A DNA stretch of 64,000 bases from Chitinilyticum litopenaei DSM 21440 (GTDB lineage Bacteria > Pseudomonadota > Gammaproteobacteria > Burkholderiales > Chitinibacteraceae). Every line of letters starts with the position of its first letter. Positions within the stretch are counted from its first letter, which is position 1. The notes beneath the pieces were generated by a model. It was given only the letters and a program-made list of their open reading frames with translations. It ran no database searches and was not told where the DNA came from. A program made the position numbers and the translations under genes. The stretch covers positions 10,916-74,915 of the forward strand of contig NZ_KE386630.1 in NCBI RefSeq assembly GCF_000428145.1, read 5' to 3'. Below, in pieces: positions 22,483-31,853 of the stretch.

Positions 22483-22515
22483 CAATGATAATCCAAACAA
22501 TAGCCATTCTCAAAT
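22483..22515 (-). promoter_or_regulatory. Putative Fur box
   Basis: AATGATAATC (22484-22493) and, on the other side, TGAGAATGGCTATTG read on the minus strand give two overlapping Fur-like half sites 40-70 bases before fbpA. This fits iron repression of the gene. Confidence 0.5.
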
Positions 22516-22717
22516 CGGCACATGCTGCCGCAGCGGCCGCCCGGTACTGACTGCACGCCCCGGCGACCAGACTGCCGTGGCGTGCGGCAGGACTGCTGAG
22601 CCGGCACTGCGCACGCCGCCCGAACACCACAGCGAATTGCCGCTCCGGCCTGTCCTCGCACCGGCGCTGCGGCTACAATCTGCGGCCATTGTTTTCGCAT
22701 TACCGAAAGGACATCTC

Positions 22718-23626
22718 ATGCTGTGGTTCCGCAACCTGCAAATCTACCGCCTCAATCCCGACCACGGCATGAGCGCCGACAGCATCCGCGCCAGTCTGGA
22801 GAAAAAGCCCTTCGTCCCCTGCGGGAGCATGGACATGAACAGCGCCGGCTGGATAGCCCCGGCCAAGCACCGCCCGGACGATCTGATCTACACCCAGCAG
22901 GACGCCGTGCTGGTGCAACTGAAAACCGAAACCAAGCTGCTGCCGGCCATCGTCATCCGCCAGGAAGCCGACGAGCGCATCCGCCACATCGAGGAAGAGG
23001 AAGCGCGCAAGGTCGGCCGCAAGGAGACCAAGGAAATCCGCGAGCGCGTGGCCGAAGAGCTGCTGCCGCGCGCCTTTGCCAAACAGGGCGTGCAGCGCGC
23101 CATCATCGACCTGCAGAGCAACCTGGTGCTGGTGGAAAGCGCGTCCGCCAGTCGGGCCGAAAACCTGCTGTCCGACCTGCGTGACGCACTGGGCAGCCTG
23201 CCCACGCGCCTGCTGCAGACCAGCACCACCCCGCAAACTGCAATGACCGTCTGGCTGGAACAGGGCGCACCCGATGCCTTTACGCTTGATGCCGACTGCG
23301 AGCTGCGTTTCCCGGGCGACGATGGCGCGGTTGCCCGCTTTTCGCGCCAGGATCTGAACGCCGACGAGGTGCGCAAGCATCTGGAGAGCGGCAAGCTCGT
23401 GACCAAGATGGGCCTGTCCTGGGATGAGCGCATCAGCTTCCAGCTCACCGAAAAGCTGGAACTCAAGCGTCTGGCCATGCTCGATGTGCTGCAGGATGAC
23501 CTGAAAAATGCCGACGCCGACAGCCAGGACGCGCTGTTCGAATCGAGCTTCGCGCTGACCGTGGGTGAGCTGCGCCAGTTCGTTCCCGCCATCATCGCAG
23601 CGCTGGGTGGCGAACTGCCGGCCTGA
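22718..23626 (+). CDS. rdgC: RdgC, chromosomal copy
   Basis: A 302-residue RdgC nucleoid-associated recombination regulator, starting MLWFRNLQIYRLNPDHGMSA. It binds double-stranded DNA as a ring and restrains RecA. The gene stands alone with its own 5' region, flanked by the divergent fbpA and followed by a stem-loop repeat. Its nearly identical twin lies in the prophage at 10403; the flanking genes here are host-like, so this is taken as the resident copy. Confidence 0.95.
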   Translation: MLWFRNLQIYRLNPDHGMSADSIRASLEKKPFVPCGSMDMNSAGWIAPAKHRPDDLIYTQQDAVLVQLKTETKLLPAIVIRQEADERIRHIEEEEARKVGRKETKEIRERVAEELLPRAFAKQGVQRAIIDLQSNLVLVESASASRAENLLSDLRDALGSLPTRLLQTSTTPQTAMTVWLEQGAPDAFTLDADCELRFPGDDGAVARFSRQDLNADEVRKHLESGKLVTKMGLSWDERISFQLTEKLELKRLAMLDVLQDDLKNADADSQDALFESSFALTVGELRQFVPAIIAALGGELPA

Positions 23627-23654
23627 GGCTGGCAGGACGCCGGACATACACACA

Positions 23655-23704
23655 CCCCTATTGGCATGCAGCCCTTTACCATAATGGGCTGCAAAGCCAT
23701 ACCC
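23655..23704. repeat. Dispersed stem-loop repeat
   Basis: CCCCTATTGGCA, then TGCAGCCC and GGGCTGCA around TTTACCATAAT, then AGCCATACCC. This is one of the most regular copies of the family. Confidence 0.75.
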
Positions 23705-23721
23705 AAGCAGGAAGCAAGTAC

Positions 23722-24102
23722 ATGGAATTCTGGAGCAGCCTTAGCGTCGTCGGCGCCATTGTGTTCAGCCTGGGCGCCGCGATGGTGCTTTACGCCACCT
23801 TCAGCGCCATCCTGATGCTGGCCGGACGCAAGGAGAAACGCTGGCTGACCGGCATTGGCCTCTTGGGTGTCCTGATCGGCCTGGCCATCGCCATTCCGGC
23901 CCCGGCACGCCATGCCGACAAGGCCTGGCTGGGCGGCGTGGTACTGACCTTCGCGCTCATCGCCCCCGTCTACGCCTTCCGCCAGCGGGCGACGGAAGGC
24001 TGGCTGTGGACGCTGTTCTGGCGCGGCTGGTTGCTGACACTGATCAGCCTGCCGATGATCTTCGGCTGGCTGCTGCAGGCCGGCCGGGCGCTGGCGGCCT
24101 GA
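23722..24102 (+). CDS. Small four-helix membrane protein
   Basis: A 126-residue protein with four predicted transmembrane helices: LSVVGAIVFSLGAAMVLYAT, TGIGLLGVLIGLAIAIPAP, LGGVVLTFALIAPVYAF and WLLTLISLPMIFGWLLQAG. A positively charged loop (GRKEKRW) follows the first helix. I do not recognise a family. It converges on motD and is probably transcribed alone. Confidence 0.7.
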   Translation: MEFWSSLSVVGAIVFSLGAAMVLYATFSAILMLAGRKEKRWLTGIGLLGVLIGLAIAIPAPARHADKAWLGGVVLTFALIAPVYAFRQRATEGWLWTLFWRGWLLTLISLPMIFGWLLQAGRALAA

Positions 24103-24129
24103 ACGCCATTCAGCTTCGGCAAGGCAAGA

Positions 24130-24924
24130 TTACTCGCCCGGCTTGGCCGGGGTATCCAGCGGCAGCACGGCCACTTCGTCCTTGTTGTCGGCGAGGATGT
24201 TGAGCGTCACCCGGCGATTCTTGGCGCGGCCTTCGATGCCGTCGTTGCTGTCGATGGGCCGGTATTCGCCATAGCCGATGGCAACCATGCGCTGCGGGGC
24301 GACGCCGGCCTGCACGAAGACGCGCACCACGCTGGCCGCGCGCGCGGCCGACAGCTCCCAGTTCGACGGAAATTGCGCCGAATTGATCGGCGCATTGTCG
24401 GTGTGGCCCTCGATCTGGATCAGATTGTCGGTGTCCTTCACCATTTCGGCGACGCGCGACAGACCGGCCACCGACTGTGGCTGCAGGTCGGCGCGGCCGG
24501 TGTCGAAGAGCACCGAATCGCTGATTTCGACGGCGATACCGCGCTTGGATTGCGTGACGCGCACCTTGCCCTCGTCGATCAGCTGATCGAGCGAGCTTTT
24601 GATCTTGCTCGCCATGTCCTGCATCTTCTTCGCCTGCTCTTCGGTCGCCTTGTTCGGCACCGGCGGCGCGGGCAGCGCGATGGGCTTGGCTGGCGCCCCC
24701 ATCACCGTCTGGTTGCCGATCTGGATCACCTTGGTCGACGTTGGCGGCTGCTTGAAGGCCTGCACCAGCGAATCCGACAGGACACGATACTTGCCCTCGT
24801 TGACCGAGGAAATCGCGTACATCACCACGAAAAAGGCGAACAGCAGCGTGATGAAGTCGGCGTAGGACACCAGCCAGCGCTCATGGTTGTCATGATCGTC
24901 GTGCCTGAGCCTGTCCCTGGCCAT
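24130..24924 (-). CDS. motD: Flagellar motor stator protein MotD (MotB-like)
   Basis: A 264-residue MotB-family protein. It has one transmembrane helix (FITLLFAFFVVMYAISSV) preceded by RWLVSYADF, whose Asp is the proton-binding residue, a Pro/Ala-rich linker, and a C-terminal OmpA-like peptidoglycan-binding domain (VLFDTGRADLQPQS, IEGHTDNAPI, ELSAARAASV, NRRVTLNIL). SYADFITLLFAFFVVMY is the MotD variant. The partner MotC gene is not adjacent, which is unusual. Confidence 0.85.
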   Translation of the reverse strand: MARDRLRHDDHDNHERWLVSYADFITLLFAFFVVMYAISSVNEGKYRVLSDSLVQAFKQPPTSTKVIQIGNQTVMGAPAKPIALPAPPVPNKATEEQAKKMQDMASKIKSSLDQLIDEGKVRVTQSKRGIAVEISDSVLFDTGRADLQPQSVAGLSRVAEMVKDTDNLIQIEGHTDNAPINSAQFPSNWELSAARAASVVRVFVQAGVAPQRMVAIGYGEYRPIDSNDGIEGRAKNRRVTLNILADNKDEVAVLPLDTPAKPGE

Positions 24925-24945
24925 GCCCGTCTCCTGGTGCCCGCC

Positions 24946-25884
24946 TCAGCGCAGCTGGAACTGCAGCTGCGTGCCGAGGTGGTTTGCCGCGCTCACGCCG
25001 ATCTGGCGGGCGATACGGTCAGCAAAGCTGGCCTGCGGGGTAAAGTCCACCAGTTTTTCGACCTTCACGACGTCGCGCGCGACGCTGGCGACCGAACCCA
25101 TGCCGTCGACGAGGCCCAGCTTCTGGCCGGCTTCGCCGCTCCAGACCATGCCACTGTAAAGATCCGGATCATCGACGAGCTTCTTGCCGCGGCCGTTCTT
25201 CACCGCATTGATGAATTGCGTGTGAATTTCGTTGAGCATCACCTGCGCCTTGGCCTTCTGGCTGTCATCCAGCGGCGAGAACGGGTCGAGGAAGCCCTTG
25301 TTGCTGCCGGCGGTGAGCAGGCGCCGGTCGACGCCAAGCTTTTCCATGGTGCCGGTAAAGCCGAAACCGTCCATCAGTACGCCGATCGAACCGACAATCG
25401 ACGCCTTGTCGGCGTAGATCTTGTCGGCGGCGGCAGCGACGTAGTAGCAACCGGACGCGCAGACATCCTCGACCACGACATACAGCGGCACCTTGGGGTG
25501 CGCCTTGCGCAGCCGCTGCATCTCGTCATAAATGATGCCGGACTGCACCGGGCTGCCACCCGGGCTATTGGCCTGGATGACGACGGCGCGGGTATTCTTG
25601 TCGTCGAAGGCGGCATTCAGCCCGTCAACGATCAGCTGGCTGTCGACATTGTCACCCCCAGCGGCAATCACGCCGTCCAGCCTCACGAGCGCAGTGTGCG
25701 GCTCGGTACTGAGGTTTTCGCTTTCGCGCGCGCCGATGGCGGCAAACACGCCCAGCACCAGCACGCTCAGATAGGCAAAGGTCAGCAGCTTGAAGAAGAT
25801 GCCCCAGCGCCGCGCGCGGCGCTGCTCTTTCAGCGAGGCGGTCAGCAGATCCTGCAGCGCCTGGCGTTCCCAGTTTTCACTCAT
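24946..25884 (-). CDS. sppA: Signal peptide peptidase SppA (S49), short form
   Basis: A 312-residue S49 peptidase with one N-terminal transmembrane helix (FAYLSVLVLGVFAAIGA). The catalytic Ser is in DVCASGCYY and the Lys in DKIYADKASIVGSIGV, with the NSPGGSPVQSG oxyanion motif before them. It degrades cleaved signal peptides in the membrane. The start at the ATG of SENWERQ has an AAGGA upstream; its first bases overlap the end of the Rieske gene by 4. The operon with Rieske, HAD and rluC genes is common in beta-proteobacteria. Confidence 0.92.
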   Translation of the reverse strand: MSENWERQALQDLLTASLKEQRRARRWGIFFKLLTFAYLSVLVLGVFAAIGARESENLSTEPHTALVRLDGVIAAGGDNVDSQLIVDGLNAAFDDKNTRAVVIQANSPGGSPVQSGIIYDEMQRLRKAHPKVPLYVVVEDVCASGCYYVAAAADKIYADKASIVGSIGVLMDGFGFTGTMEKLGVDRRLLTAGSNKGFLDPFSPLDDSQKAKAQVMLNEIHTQFINAVKNGRGKKLVDDPDLYSGMVWSGEAGQKLGLVDGMGSVASVARDVVKVEKLVDFTPQASFADRIARQIGVSAANHLGTQLQFQLR

Positions 25885-26234
25885 TGGTACAATCCTTCCT
25901 TCAGCCACAGCTGGCCATCACGTTCTTCGACCGGCAAGCCGTGCAGGCGCCGCCCCGGGCAGGGGCCGCCGACGCACAGGCCGGTATGCGGAAGATAGTA
26001 TGCGCCGTGGGTGGAACATACAAGGTATTCGCGGCTGAGGTCGAAAACGTCGCCGGGGTTGAAATCGAGCTCGATCGGCACATGCGCACACTCGTTCAGA
26101 TAGGCATACACCCTGCCTTCGAAACGCAGCGCGATGGCCTGGTGCTCGACGCCCTTGTGGTCGGTGACGGTGAATTTCAGCGCCAGCCCGCGCTCGAGCA
26201 GCTGCGCAGCGTCGCCAAGGCAGCGCTCACTCAT
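25881..26234 (-). CDS. Rieske [2Fe-2S] ferredoxin-like protein
   Basis: A 117-residue protein with a Rieske centre: CAHVPIELD and CSTHGAYYLPHTGLCVGGPCPG supply the Cys-x-His and Cys-x-x-His ligands. The isolated domain is small and soluble, so it is likely an electron carrier or a subunit of an oxygenase. It overlaps the HAD gene upstream and sppA downstream, so it is cotranslated with them. The partner is unknown. Confidence 0.88.
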   Translation of the reverse strand: MSERCLGDAAQLLERGLALKFTVTDHKGVEHQAIALRFEGRVYAYLNECAHVPIELDFNPGDVFDLSREYLVCSTHGAYYLPHTGLCVGGPCPGRRLHGLPVEERDGQLWLKEGLYQ

Positions 26235-26883
26235 GCGCCAGAATCCAGTCGGCCAGCGCCGGGAAGTCGTCGAAGATCGCCAGCGGCTTGAGTTCCTGCA
26301 GCGCGCCGACGTCATGCGCGCCGTAGGTGAGTGCGGCGCTCGCGGTGCCGGCGTTGATCGCCAGCTGCAGGTCGTGCGTGGTGTCACCGATCATCAGCGC
26401 GCGCTGCGGCGCGACGCCGGCGAACTCCAGCAGGTATTCGAGCATGGCCGGGTGCGGCTTGGAAAACGACTCGTCGGCAGTGCGCGTGGCAAGGAAATAG
26501 CGGCCCAGGCCGGTGGCCTCCAGCACGCGCTTGAGCCCCGCGCGCGACTTGCCGGTGGCGACGCACATCGTATAACCAGCCGACGCAAAGCGCTCCAGCG
26601 CATCGAGCACGCCGTCGAACAGCACCAGCTGCTGGTCGCGCGCCAGATAGTAATGCCGGTAGGCATCGACGACGCGGCGGATTTCGTCGGCACTGGCCTC
26701 GGGCGCCAGGTGCTGCATCGCCTCGTTCAGCCCGTAGCCGATCACGTAGCGCGCGTCGCGCTCGCTCGGCACGGGCAGGCCGACATCCTCAAAAGCCTGG
26801 CGGATCGCGTAGGTGATCGTCGCTGTCGAATCCATCAGCGTGCCGTCCCAGTCGAAGACCAGCAGGTCAAAGCGTTTGTTCAT
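26227..26883 (-). CDS. HAD-family phosphatase (phosphoglycolate-phosphatase-like)
   Basis: A 218-residue HAD subfamily IA hydrolase: the DWDGTLMDS motif with the nucleophile Asp, a helical cap (residues 18-85), ATGKSRAGLKRVLE (motif II), the KPHPAMLEYLL lysine and MIGDTTHDLQLAINAG (motif IV). It resembles Gph and PpaX; the actual substrate is not evident. The ATG at 26883 has GGAAA spaced 6 bases; an upstream ATG at 26901 lacks a binding site. Confidence 0.85.
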   Translation of the reverse strand: MNKRFDLLVFDWDGTLMDSTATITYAIRQAFEDVGLPVPSERDARYVIGYGLNEAMQHLAPEASADEIRRVVDAYRHYYLARDQQLVLFDGVLDALERFASAGYTMCVATGKSRAGLKRVLEATGLGRYFLATRTADESFSKPHPAMLEYLLEFAGVAPQRALMIGDTTHDLQLAINAGTASAALTYGAHDVGALQELKPLAIFDDFPALADWILAHE

Positions 26884-26937
26884 TGCCGTTTCCGTATTCA
26901 TTGATTTGATCAAGTCGGGAGCATGCGCAATACATAC

Positions 26938-26988
26938 ACCCCTATCAGACCGCAGCCCATCATCATATTGGGCTGCAACAGTATACCC
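26938..26988. repeat. Dispersed stem-loop repeat
   Basis: GCAGCCCA and TGGGCTGC around TCATCATAT, closed by TATACCC. It lies between the HAD and rluC genes. Confidence 0.7.
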
Positions 26989-26997
26989 GGCAGCACA

Positions 26998-27957
26998 TCA
27001 AGGGCTTATGCCTGCACCCAGACTGTCGACATAGGCCTGCAGCTCGGCAGGCAGCGGCGCCTCGATGGCGAGCGGCGCATCGGTCAGCGGGTGCCTGAAC
27101 GCCAGCTTCCAGGCGTGCAGGAACATGCGCTTGAGCCCGGCGCGCTGCAGCGACTTGTTCAGTGCGAAGTCGCCGTATTTTTCGTCGCCGAGAATCGGGT
27201 GGCCACTGGACGCCAGATGCACGCGGATCTGGTGCGTGCGGCCGGTTTTCAGTTCGCACTCGAGCAGCGAACAATCGCCCCATTTGCGCAGGCGGTTCAC
27301 CACCGTGTGCGCGTCGGTGCCATCCGCGGTGACGCGCACCCGGCGCTCGCCGTCCGGCGTCGTGTATTTGAAGAGTTTCAGACGCACATGGCTGCGCGGC
27401 TCGGGCCACACATCCTGAACCAGCGCCAGATAGCGCTTGTCGAGCCGGTGATGGTCGCGGAACATCTCATGCAGTTTCACCAGCGCGCTGCGCTTTTTGG
27501 CCACCAGCAGGATGCCCGAGGTTTCGCGGTCGAGCCGGTGCACGAGCTCAAGGTATTTGGCCTGCGGGCGCTGCGCGCGCAAAAGCTCGATCACGCCAAA
27601 CGACACGCCCGAGCCGCCATGCACGGCAATGCCGGCCGGCTTGTTGATGATCAGCAGCGCGTCGTCCTCGAACAGCACTTCCAGCTCCACGCGCTGGCTG
27701 GCCGCCTGCGCCGGTGCCGAACTCGGAACCGCCGCCACGCGCACCGGCGGCACGCGCACCACGTCACCGGCTTCAAGACGGCGCGTGACGTCCGCCCTGC
27801 CCTTGTTCACGCGCACTTCACCGGCGCGCACGATGCGATAGACGTGGCTTTTAGGCACCCCTTTCAGGCGCTTGAGCAGGAAGTTGTCCAGCCGCTGGCC
27901 CGCCTCTTCCTCGCCCACCGTCACCCATTCAACGGATGCTTTGCTTGTTTGTGACAT
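26998..27957 (-). CDS. rluC: 23S rRNA pseudouridine synthase RluC
   Basis: A 319-residue pseudouridine synthase. An S4-like RNA-binding domain covers residues 20-80 (RLDNFLLKRLKGVPKSHVYR, GEVRVNKGRA), and the catalytic core has LVHRLDRETSGILLVAKK with the nucleophile Asp and GRTHQIRVHLAS at the end. It modifies 23S rRNA at three uridines in E. coli. The start (MSQTSKASVEW) was chosen because the upstream extension is not conserved-looking. The gene is divergent from rne, the arrangement also found in E. coli. Confidence 0.93.
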   Translation of the reverse strand: MSQTSKASVEWVTVGEEEAGQRLDNFLLKRLKGVPKSHVYRIVRAGEVRVNKGRADVTRRLEAGDVVRVPPVRVAAVPSSAPAQAASQRVELEVLFEDDALLIINKPAGIAVHGGSGVSFGVIELLRAQRPQAKYLELVHRLDRETSGILLVAKKRSALVKLHEMFRDHHRLDKRYLALVQDVWPEPRSHVRLKLFKYTTPDGERRVRVTADGTDAHTVVNRLRKWGDCSLLECELKTGRTHQIRVHLASSGHPILGDEKYGDFALNKSLQRAGLKRMFLHAWKLAFRHPLTDAPLAIEAPLPAELQAYVDSLGAGISP

Positions 27958-28748
27958 CTTGACATATACTCGCTGTTGCACTGCAGCCAAGATGCTGCGG
28001 TCGATTTTCAGTTTTTGCGGCCCGGATTCCATTGGGCCGCGCGGACCAGATGCTGCATGCCGAACGGGCACACCGCAGCGGTTCGCCACCGCAGGCAAGC
28101 CTTGCCTGCCGGTTTTCCCGCTCTTTACCGCTGCACACCCTTTCGGTGATGAACAACCCGCCGTGACGCTTTGGTCACTGGCCGCCCATCAGGCTGGCCT
28201 CTTGTGCGCGGGACTCACCAGGCCGGTGGGCATCGGTCAGGCAGGGAAGCGGTTAATGATGCTCACCGCGCGCCTCTGAAGCGCGAAAGCAGCGATGGTA
28301 ATTGATTTAGATTGTCAGCGCACTTCCCGGATTTCCGCGCCAGCCTTGAACGAGCAAACTTGCCGCAAGGATGGCTTGAATACAGCAAACTACTTTTAAA
28401 CCCTGATCGCTCACTGGCAAGCGTGATGACGACAAGGTGACCGGCGTGACCATTTTCGCCGCAGCAAGAACTCCCTGGCATGACCATGGATGACCGGCTG
28501 GCGATGAAAATGACCGCGCAGCACCCGTTGGCGCCCGCACTGGCTCGCAGAGCCGGCCAAATGAATGACCCGGGGATGACCGAACACTGGAGCTTTTTTT
28601 CGCCAAGCCGGACTGATATCGCCTGAATTGATCCATCGCCCTGCCCGTGCGCGGACAGCGGCCATGCCCAGACCCGATCTCCGGAACTAGCGGAACCCCA
28701 GTGGTTTGCCGCGGACATCCTGCAGTGCGTTTGCAGGAGCCCCGATAC
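27958..28748 (+). promoter_or_regulatory. rluC/rne intergenic region and long rne leader
   Basis: About 790 bases between the divergent rluC and rne without a gene. In E. coli the rne 5' leader is long and mediates autoregulation by RNase E, and the same is likely here. The part 28425-28580 carries eight TGAC(C) repeats on the plus strand. TTTTTTT at 28591-28600 follows a weak hairpin. GGAG sits 9 bases before the rne start. Confidence 0.55.
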
Positions 28749-31700
28749 ATGAAACGCATGTTGTTCAATGCAACGCAGGCCGAAGAGCTGCGCGTTGCGA
28801 TTGTGGATGGCCAGAAGCTGATCGACCTCGATATCGAAACGGTCGGCAAGGAACAGCGCAAATCCAATATCTACAAGGGTGTCATCACCCGCATCGAGCC
28901 CAGCCTCGAAGCCTGCTTCGTGGACTACGGCTGTGACCGCCACGGCTTTCTCCCCTTCAAGGAAATCTCCCGCGCCTATCTGGGTGACGGTGAGGGCAAT
29001 GGTCGCGGCCGCGTGCTCGACGCCCTCAAGGAAGGCCAGGAACTGATCGTCCAGGTCGAAAAGGACGAGCGCGGCAACAAGGGCGCTGCCCTGACCACCT
29101 ACATCAGCCTCGCCGGCCGCTATCTGGTGCTGATGCCGAACAACCCGCGCGGCGGCGGCGTTTCGCGCCGTATCGAGGGTGAAGAGCGCAACGAACTGCG
29201 CGCCGCGATGGACCAGCTCGACACCCCGTCCGGCATGAGTCTGATCGCGCGCACCGCCGCCATCGGCCGTGCCGTCGAAGAACTGCAGTGGGATTTCAAC
29301 TACCTGCTGCAACTGTGGCGCGCCATCGAGGGTGCCGCCACCTCGCAGACCGGCGCCTTCCTGATCTACCAGGAATCCAGCCTGGTGATCCGCGCGATCC
29401 GCGATTACTTCCAGCCGGAAATCGGCGAAATCCTGATCGACAAGGTCGACATCTTCGAACAAGCCCGCCAGTTCATGAGCCACGTGATGCCGGGCAATGT
29501 GAACCGCGTCAAGCTGTATCAGGACGACGTCCCGCTGTTCTCGCGTTTCCAGATCGAGCACCAGATTGAAACCGCCTTCGCGCGCGACGTGATCCTGCCC
29601 TCGGGCGGCGCCATTGTCATCGACAAGACCGAAGCGCTGTACTCCATCGACGTGAACTCGGCGCGTGCCACCAAGGGCAGCGACATCGAGGAAACCGCAC
29701 TGCGCACCAATCTGGAAGCGGCCGACGAAATCGCCCGCCAGATGCGCCTGCGCGACATCGGCGGCCTGATCGTCATCGACTTCATCGACATGGAAAACCC
29801 GAAGAGCCAGCGCGACGTGGAAAACCGCCTGCGCGAGGCCCTTCATCATGACCGCGCCCGCGTGCAGACTGGCAAGATCAGCCGCTTCGGCCTGATGGAA
29901 CTCTCCCGCCAGCGTCTGCAGCCGTCGCTGGAAGAAACCACGCACATCGCCTGCCCGCGCTGTCATGGTACCGGCTTCATCCGCGGCATCGAGTCGTCCG
30001 CACTGCACATCCTGCGGATCATCCAGGAAGACGCGATGAAGGAAAACACCGGCGCCGTGCACGCGCAGGTGCCGGTTGACGTGGCCACCTTCCTGCTCAA
30101 CGAGAAGCGTCACGAACTGTTCGCGCTGGAAGCACGCCTCAAGGTCAGCATTGTGCTGATCCCGAACATGCACATGGAAACGCCGAATTACAGCGTGACC
30201 CGCCTGCGCCATGACGAAATGAACCACATCGATGATGCTCTGCCGTCCTATCGCATGGTGGAAAGTCCGGCCGAAGAAGGCTACCAGCCGCAAAAGGCCA
30301 AGGACGAACAGGCCAAGCGCCAGGAAGCCGCCGTCAAGGGCATTACTCCGGCGCAACCCGCACCGGTTGCCGCCGAGCCGCGCCCGGTCAAGAGCAGGCC
30401 AGCCGCCGCAACGCCGGAAGCAGCCCCCTCGCTGTGGAGCCGCATCATCAGCTGGTTCAAAGGCGAAGCAGCAGCCGAGGAAAGCGCACCGGCAGCACGC
30501 AGCAACACCCGTCGCAACGAACCGCGCCGCCGCGGTGAGCGCAGTGACCGTGGCGAGCGCGGCGAACGCAATGCCGATCGCAAGGGCGGTGATGACAATC
30601 GCCGCAATGGCGGCGGCAAACCGCGCATCGAGGAAGACCAGAAGCCGGCACGCGAGAACCGCAATGAGCGCGGCAATCGTGACCGTGGCGAACGCGGTGA
30701 ACGCAACGAGCGCAGCGAAAACCGCGAGGCGCGCGACACGGCAAGTGCAGCAATCGAAGCGCCGGCCAAGCAGGAAGGCCGTCGCGAGCGTCAGCCGCGC
30801 GGCGAACGCCAGCCGCGAGGCGAGCGCCAGGCCCAGCAAGCCAAGCAGGAAGAATTGCTGCAAGCCGCCACCGTCGCCGAGACCGAACTCCCCGCAATTG
30901 AAAGCACGGCGGGCGCGGAAACCGCGCAAAACGCCGAGCAGGGCGAAGGTCGCAGCCGTCGTCGTCGCGGCCGCCGTGGTGGCGAACGCCGCGGTGAGCG
31001 CAATGCGCCGGTAGAAGCCCTGGAAAATGCCGAGAGTGAACGCAGCACCGGCCCGGTCGGCGCCGAGAGCGAGCCCGCCCCTGCCGTAGCACTTCCAGTG
31101 GCCAATGTCGCAGCGGATGCTGTTGCAGTCACGACGGAGGCGGCCAGTGCCGAGCCGGCGCAAACCGTCGCAGAGCCCGCAACGGTGGCGCCCATCGTGC
31201 ACGCAGCACCTGCACCGGCCACGCCCGACGAAGAATCGCTTGCCGGCAAGGAAGCACCTGCAGAGACGCCCGCAGAGACTGTCGTGGCTGCAGCAACTCC
31301 GGCAGAAGCAACTCCGACTGAAGCCGTGACCGAGGAAGCAATCAGCAACGACGTGGCAGACAGCACCGACAATACCGGGCAGCTCGCCAGCCAGCAGGCC
31401 GAGGAAGCAAGCGCCAGCAGCACTCCGGTTGCGACCCAGCCGGCCGAACCGCTGGATGTGGCAAGCATTGCAGCCGAAGCAGGCCTCGTGCTGGTCAATA
31501 CCAGCGCAGCGCCGGCCGTAGCGGCAGAGACCGCTGAAGAAGCGGCGCTGCAATCGTCCCGTCGCCGTCGCCGTGACCTGCGCAATGAAGCGCCGGCGCA
31601 CAGCGGCAGCAACGCCGAACCGCTGCAACTGGTGCAAACCAGCCAGGCGGCGGCGGCCCCGGCGGAAGACATCATCGTTGCCGTGCCGCAACGCCGTCGC

Positions 31701-31802
31701 CGTCGCGACGTCCTGGCTGACAATGGCCAGGCCGCCGAAGCGAGCGCCCCGCTGGCGCAGGTGGAGACCGGCCTCAAGGCGCAGGACGACGCCCAGCAGT
31801 AA
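28749..31802 (+). CDS. rne: Ribonuclease E
   Basis: A 1017-residue RNase E. Residues 1-400 hold the catalytic half: MKRMLFNATQAEELRVAIVD, an S1 domain (NIYKGVITRIEPSLEACFVD), the 5'-sensor and RNase H-like parts, a DNase I-like region with IDVNSARATKG and DFIDMENPKS, and the zinc link ACPRCHGTG. From about residue 500 it is disordered: an Arg/Gly/Glu-rich RNA-binding stretch (repeated RGERGERN-type units, residues 590-740), then long Ala/Glu/Pro-rich segments. Two RRRRD motifs near residues 940 and 980 may bind RNA or partner proteins. It initiates mRNA decay and rRNA/tRNA processing. Confidence 0.96.
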   Translation: MKRMLFNATQAEELRVAIVDGQKLIDLDIETVGKEQRKSNIYKGVITRIEPSLEACFVDYGCDRHGFLPFKEISRAYLGDGEGNGRGRVLDALKEGQELIVQVEKDERGNKGAALTTYISLAGRYLVLMPNNPRGGGVSRRIEGEERNELRAAMDQLDTPSGMSLIARTAAIGRAVEELQWDFNYLLQLWRAIEGAATSQTGAFLIYQESSLVIRAIRDYFQPEIGEILIDKVDIFEQARQFMSHVMPGNVNRVKLYQDDVPLFSRFQIEHQIETAFARDVILPSGGAIVIDKTEALYSIDVNSARATKGSDIEETALRTNLEAADEIARQMRLRDIGGLIVIDFIDMENPKSQRDVENRLREALHHDRARVQTGKISRFGLMELSRQRLQPSLEETTHIACPRCHGTGFIRGIESSALHILRIIQEDAMKENTGAVHAQVPVDVATFLLNEKRHELFALEARLKVSIVLIPNMHMETPNYSVTRLRHDEMNHIDDALPSYRMVESPAEEGYQPQKAKDEQAKRQEAAVKGITPAQPAPVAAEPRPVKSRPAAATPEAAPSLWSRIISWFKGEAAAEESAPAARSNTRRNEPRRRGERSDRGERGERNADRKGGDDNRRNGGGKPRIEEDQKPARENRNERGNRDRGERGERNERSENREARDTASAAIEAPAKQEGRRERQPRGERQPRGERQAQQAKQEELLQAATVAETELPAIESTAGAETAQNAEQGEGRSRRRRGRRGGERRGERNAPVEALENAESERSTGPVGAESEPAPAVALPVANVAADAVAVTTEAASAEPAQTVAEPATVAPIVHAAPAPATPDEESLAGKEAPAETPAETVVAAATPAEATPTEAVTEEAISNDVADSTDNTGQLASQQAEEASASSTPVATQPAEPLDVASIAAEAGLVLVNTSAAPAVAAETAEEAALQSSRRRRRDLRNEAPAHSGSNAEPLQLVQTSQAAAAPAEDIIVAVPQRRRRRDVLADNGQAAEASAPLAQVETGLKAQDDAQQ

Positions 31803-31819
31803 GCAGTACCCGGCAGCAG

Positions 31820-31853
31820 AAAAAGAACTCCGTCACGACGGAGTTCTTTTTCA
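31820..31853 (+). terminator. Rho-independent terminator of rne
   Basis: AAAAAGAACTCCGTC and GACGGAGTTCTTTTT form a perfect 15-bp stem with a two-base loop, followed by TC. Symmetric, so it can act in both directions. Confidence 0.9.

Noticed and set aside
27958..28748. Plus- and minus-strand short frames in the rluC/rne intergenic region
   Set aside because: They lack ribosome binding sites and protein-like composition; a long regulatory leader is the simpler reading.
28263..31691. 1142-codon open frame on the minus strand opposite rne
   Set aside because: It is produced by the biased codons of the disordered RNase E tail; composition is Arg/Cys/Leu low complexity and there is no start signal.
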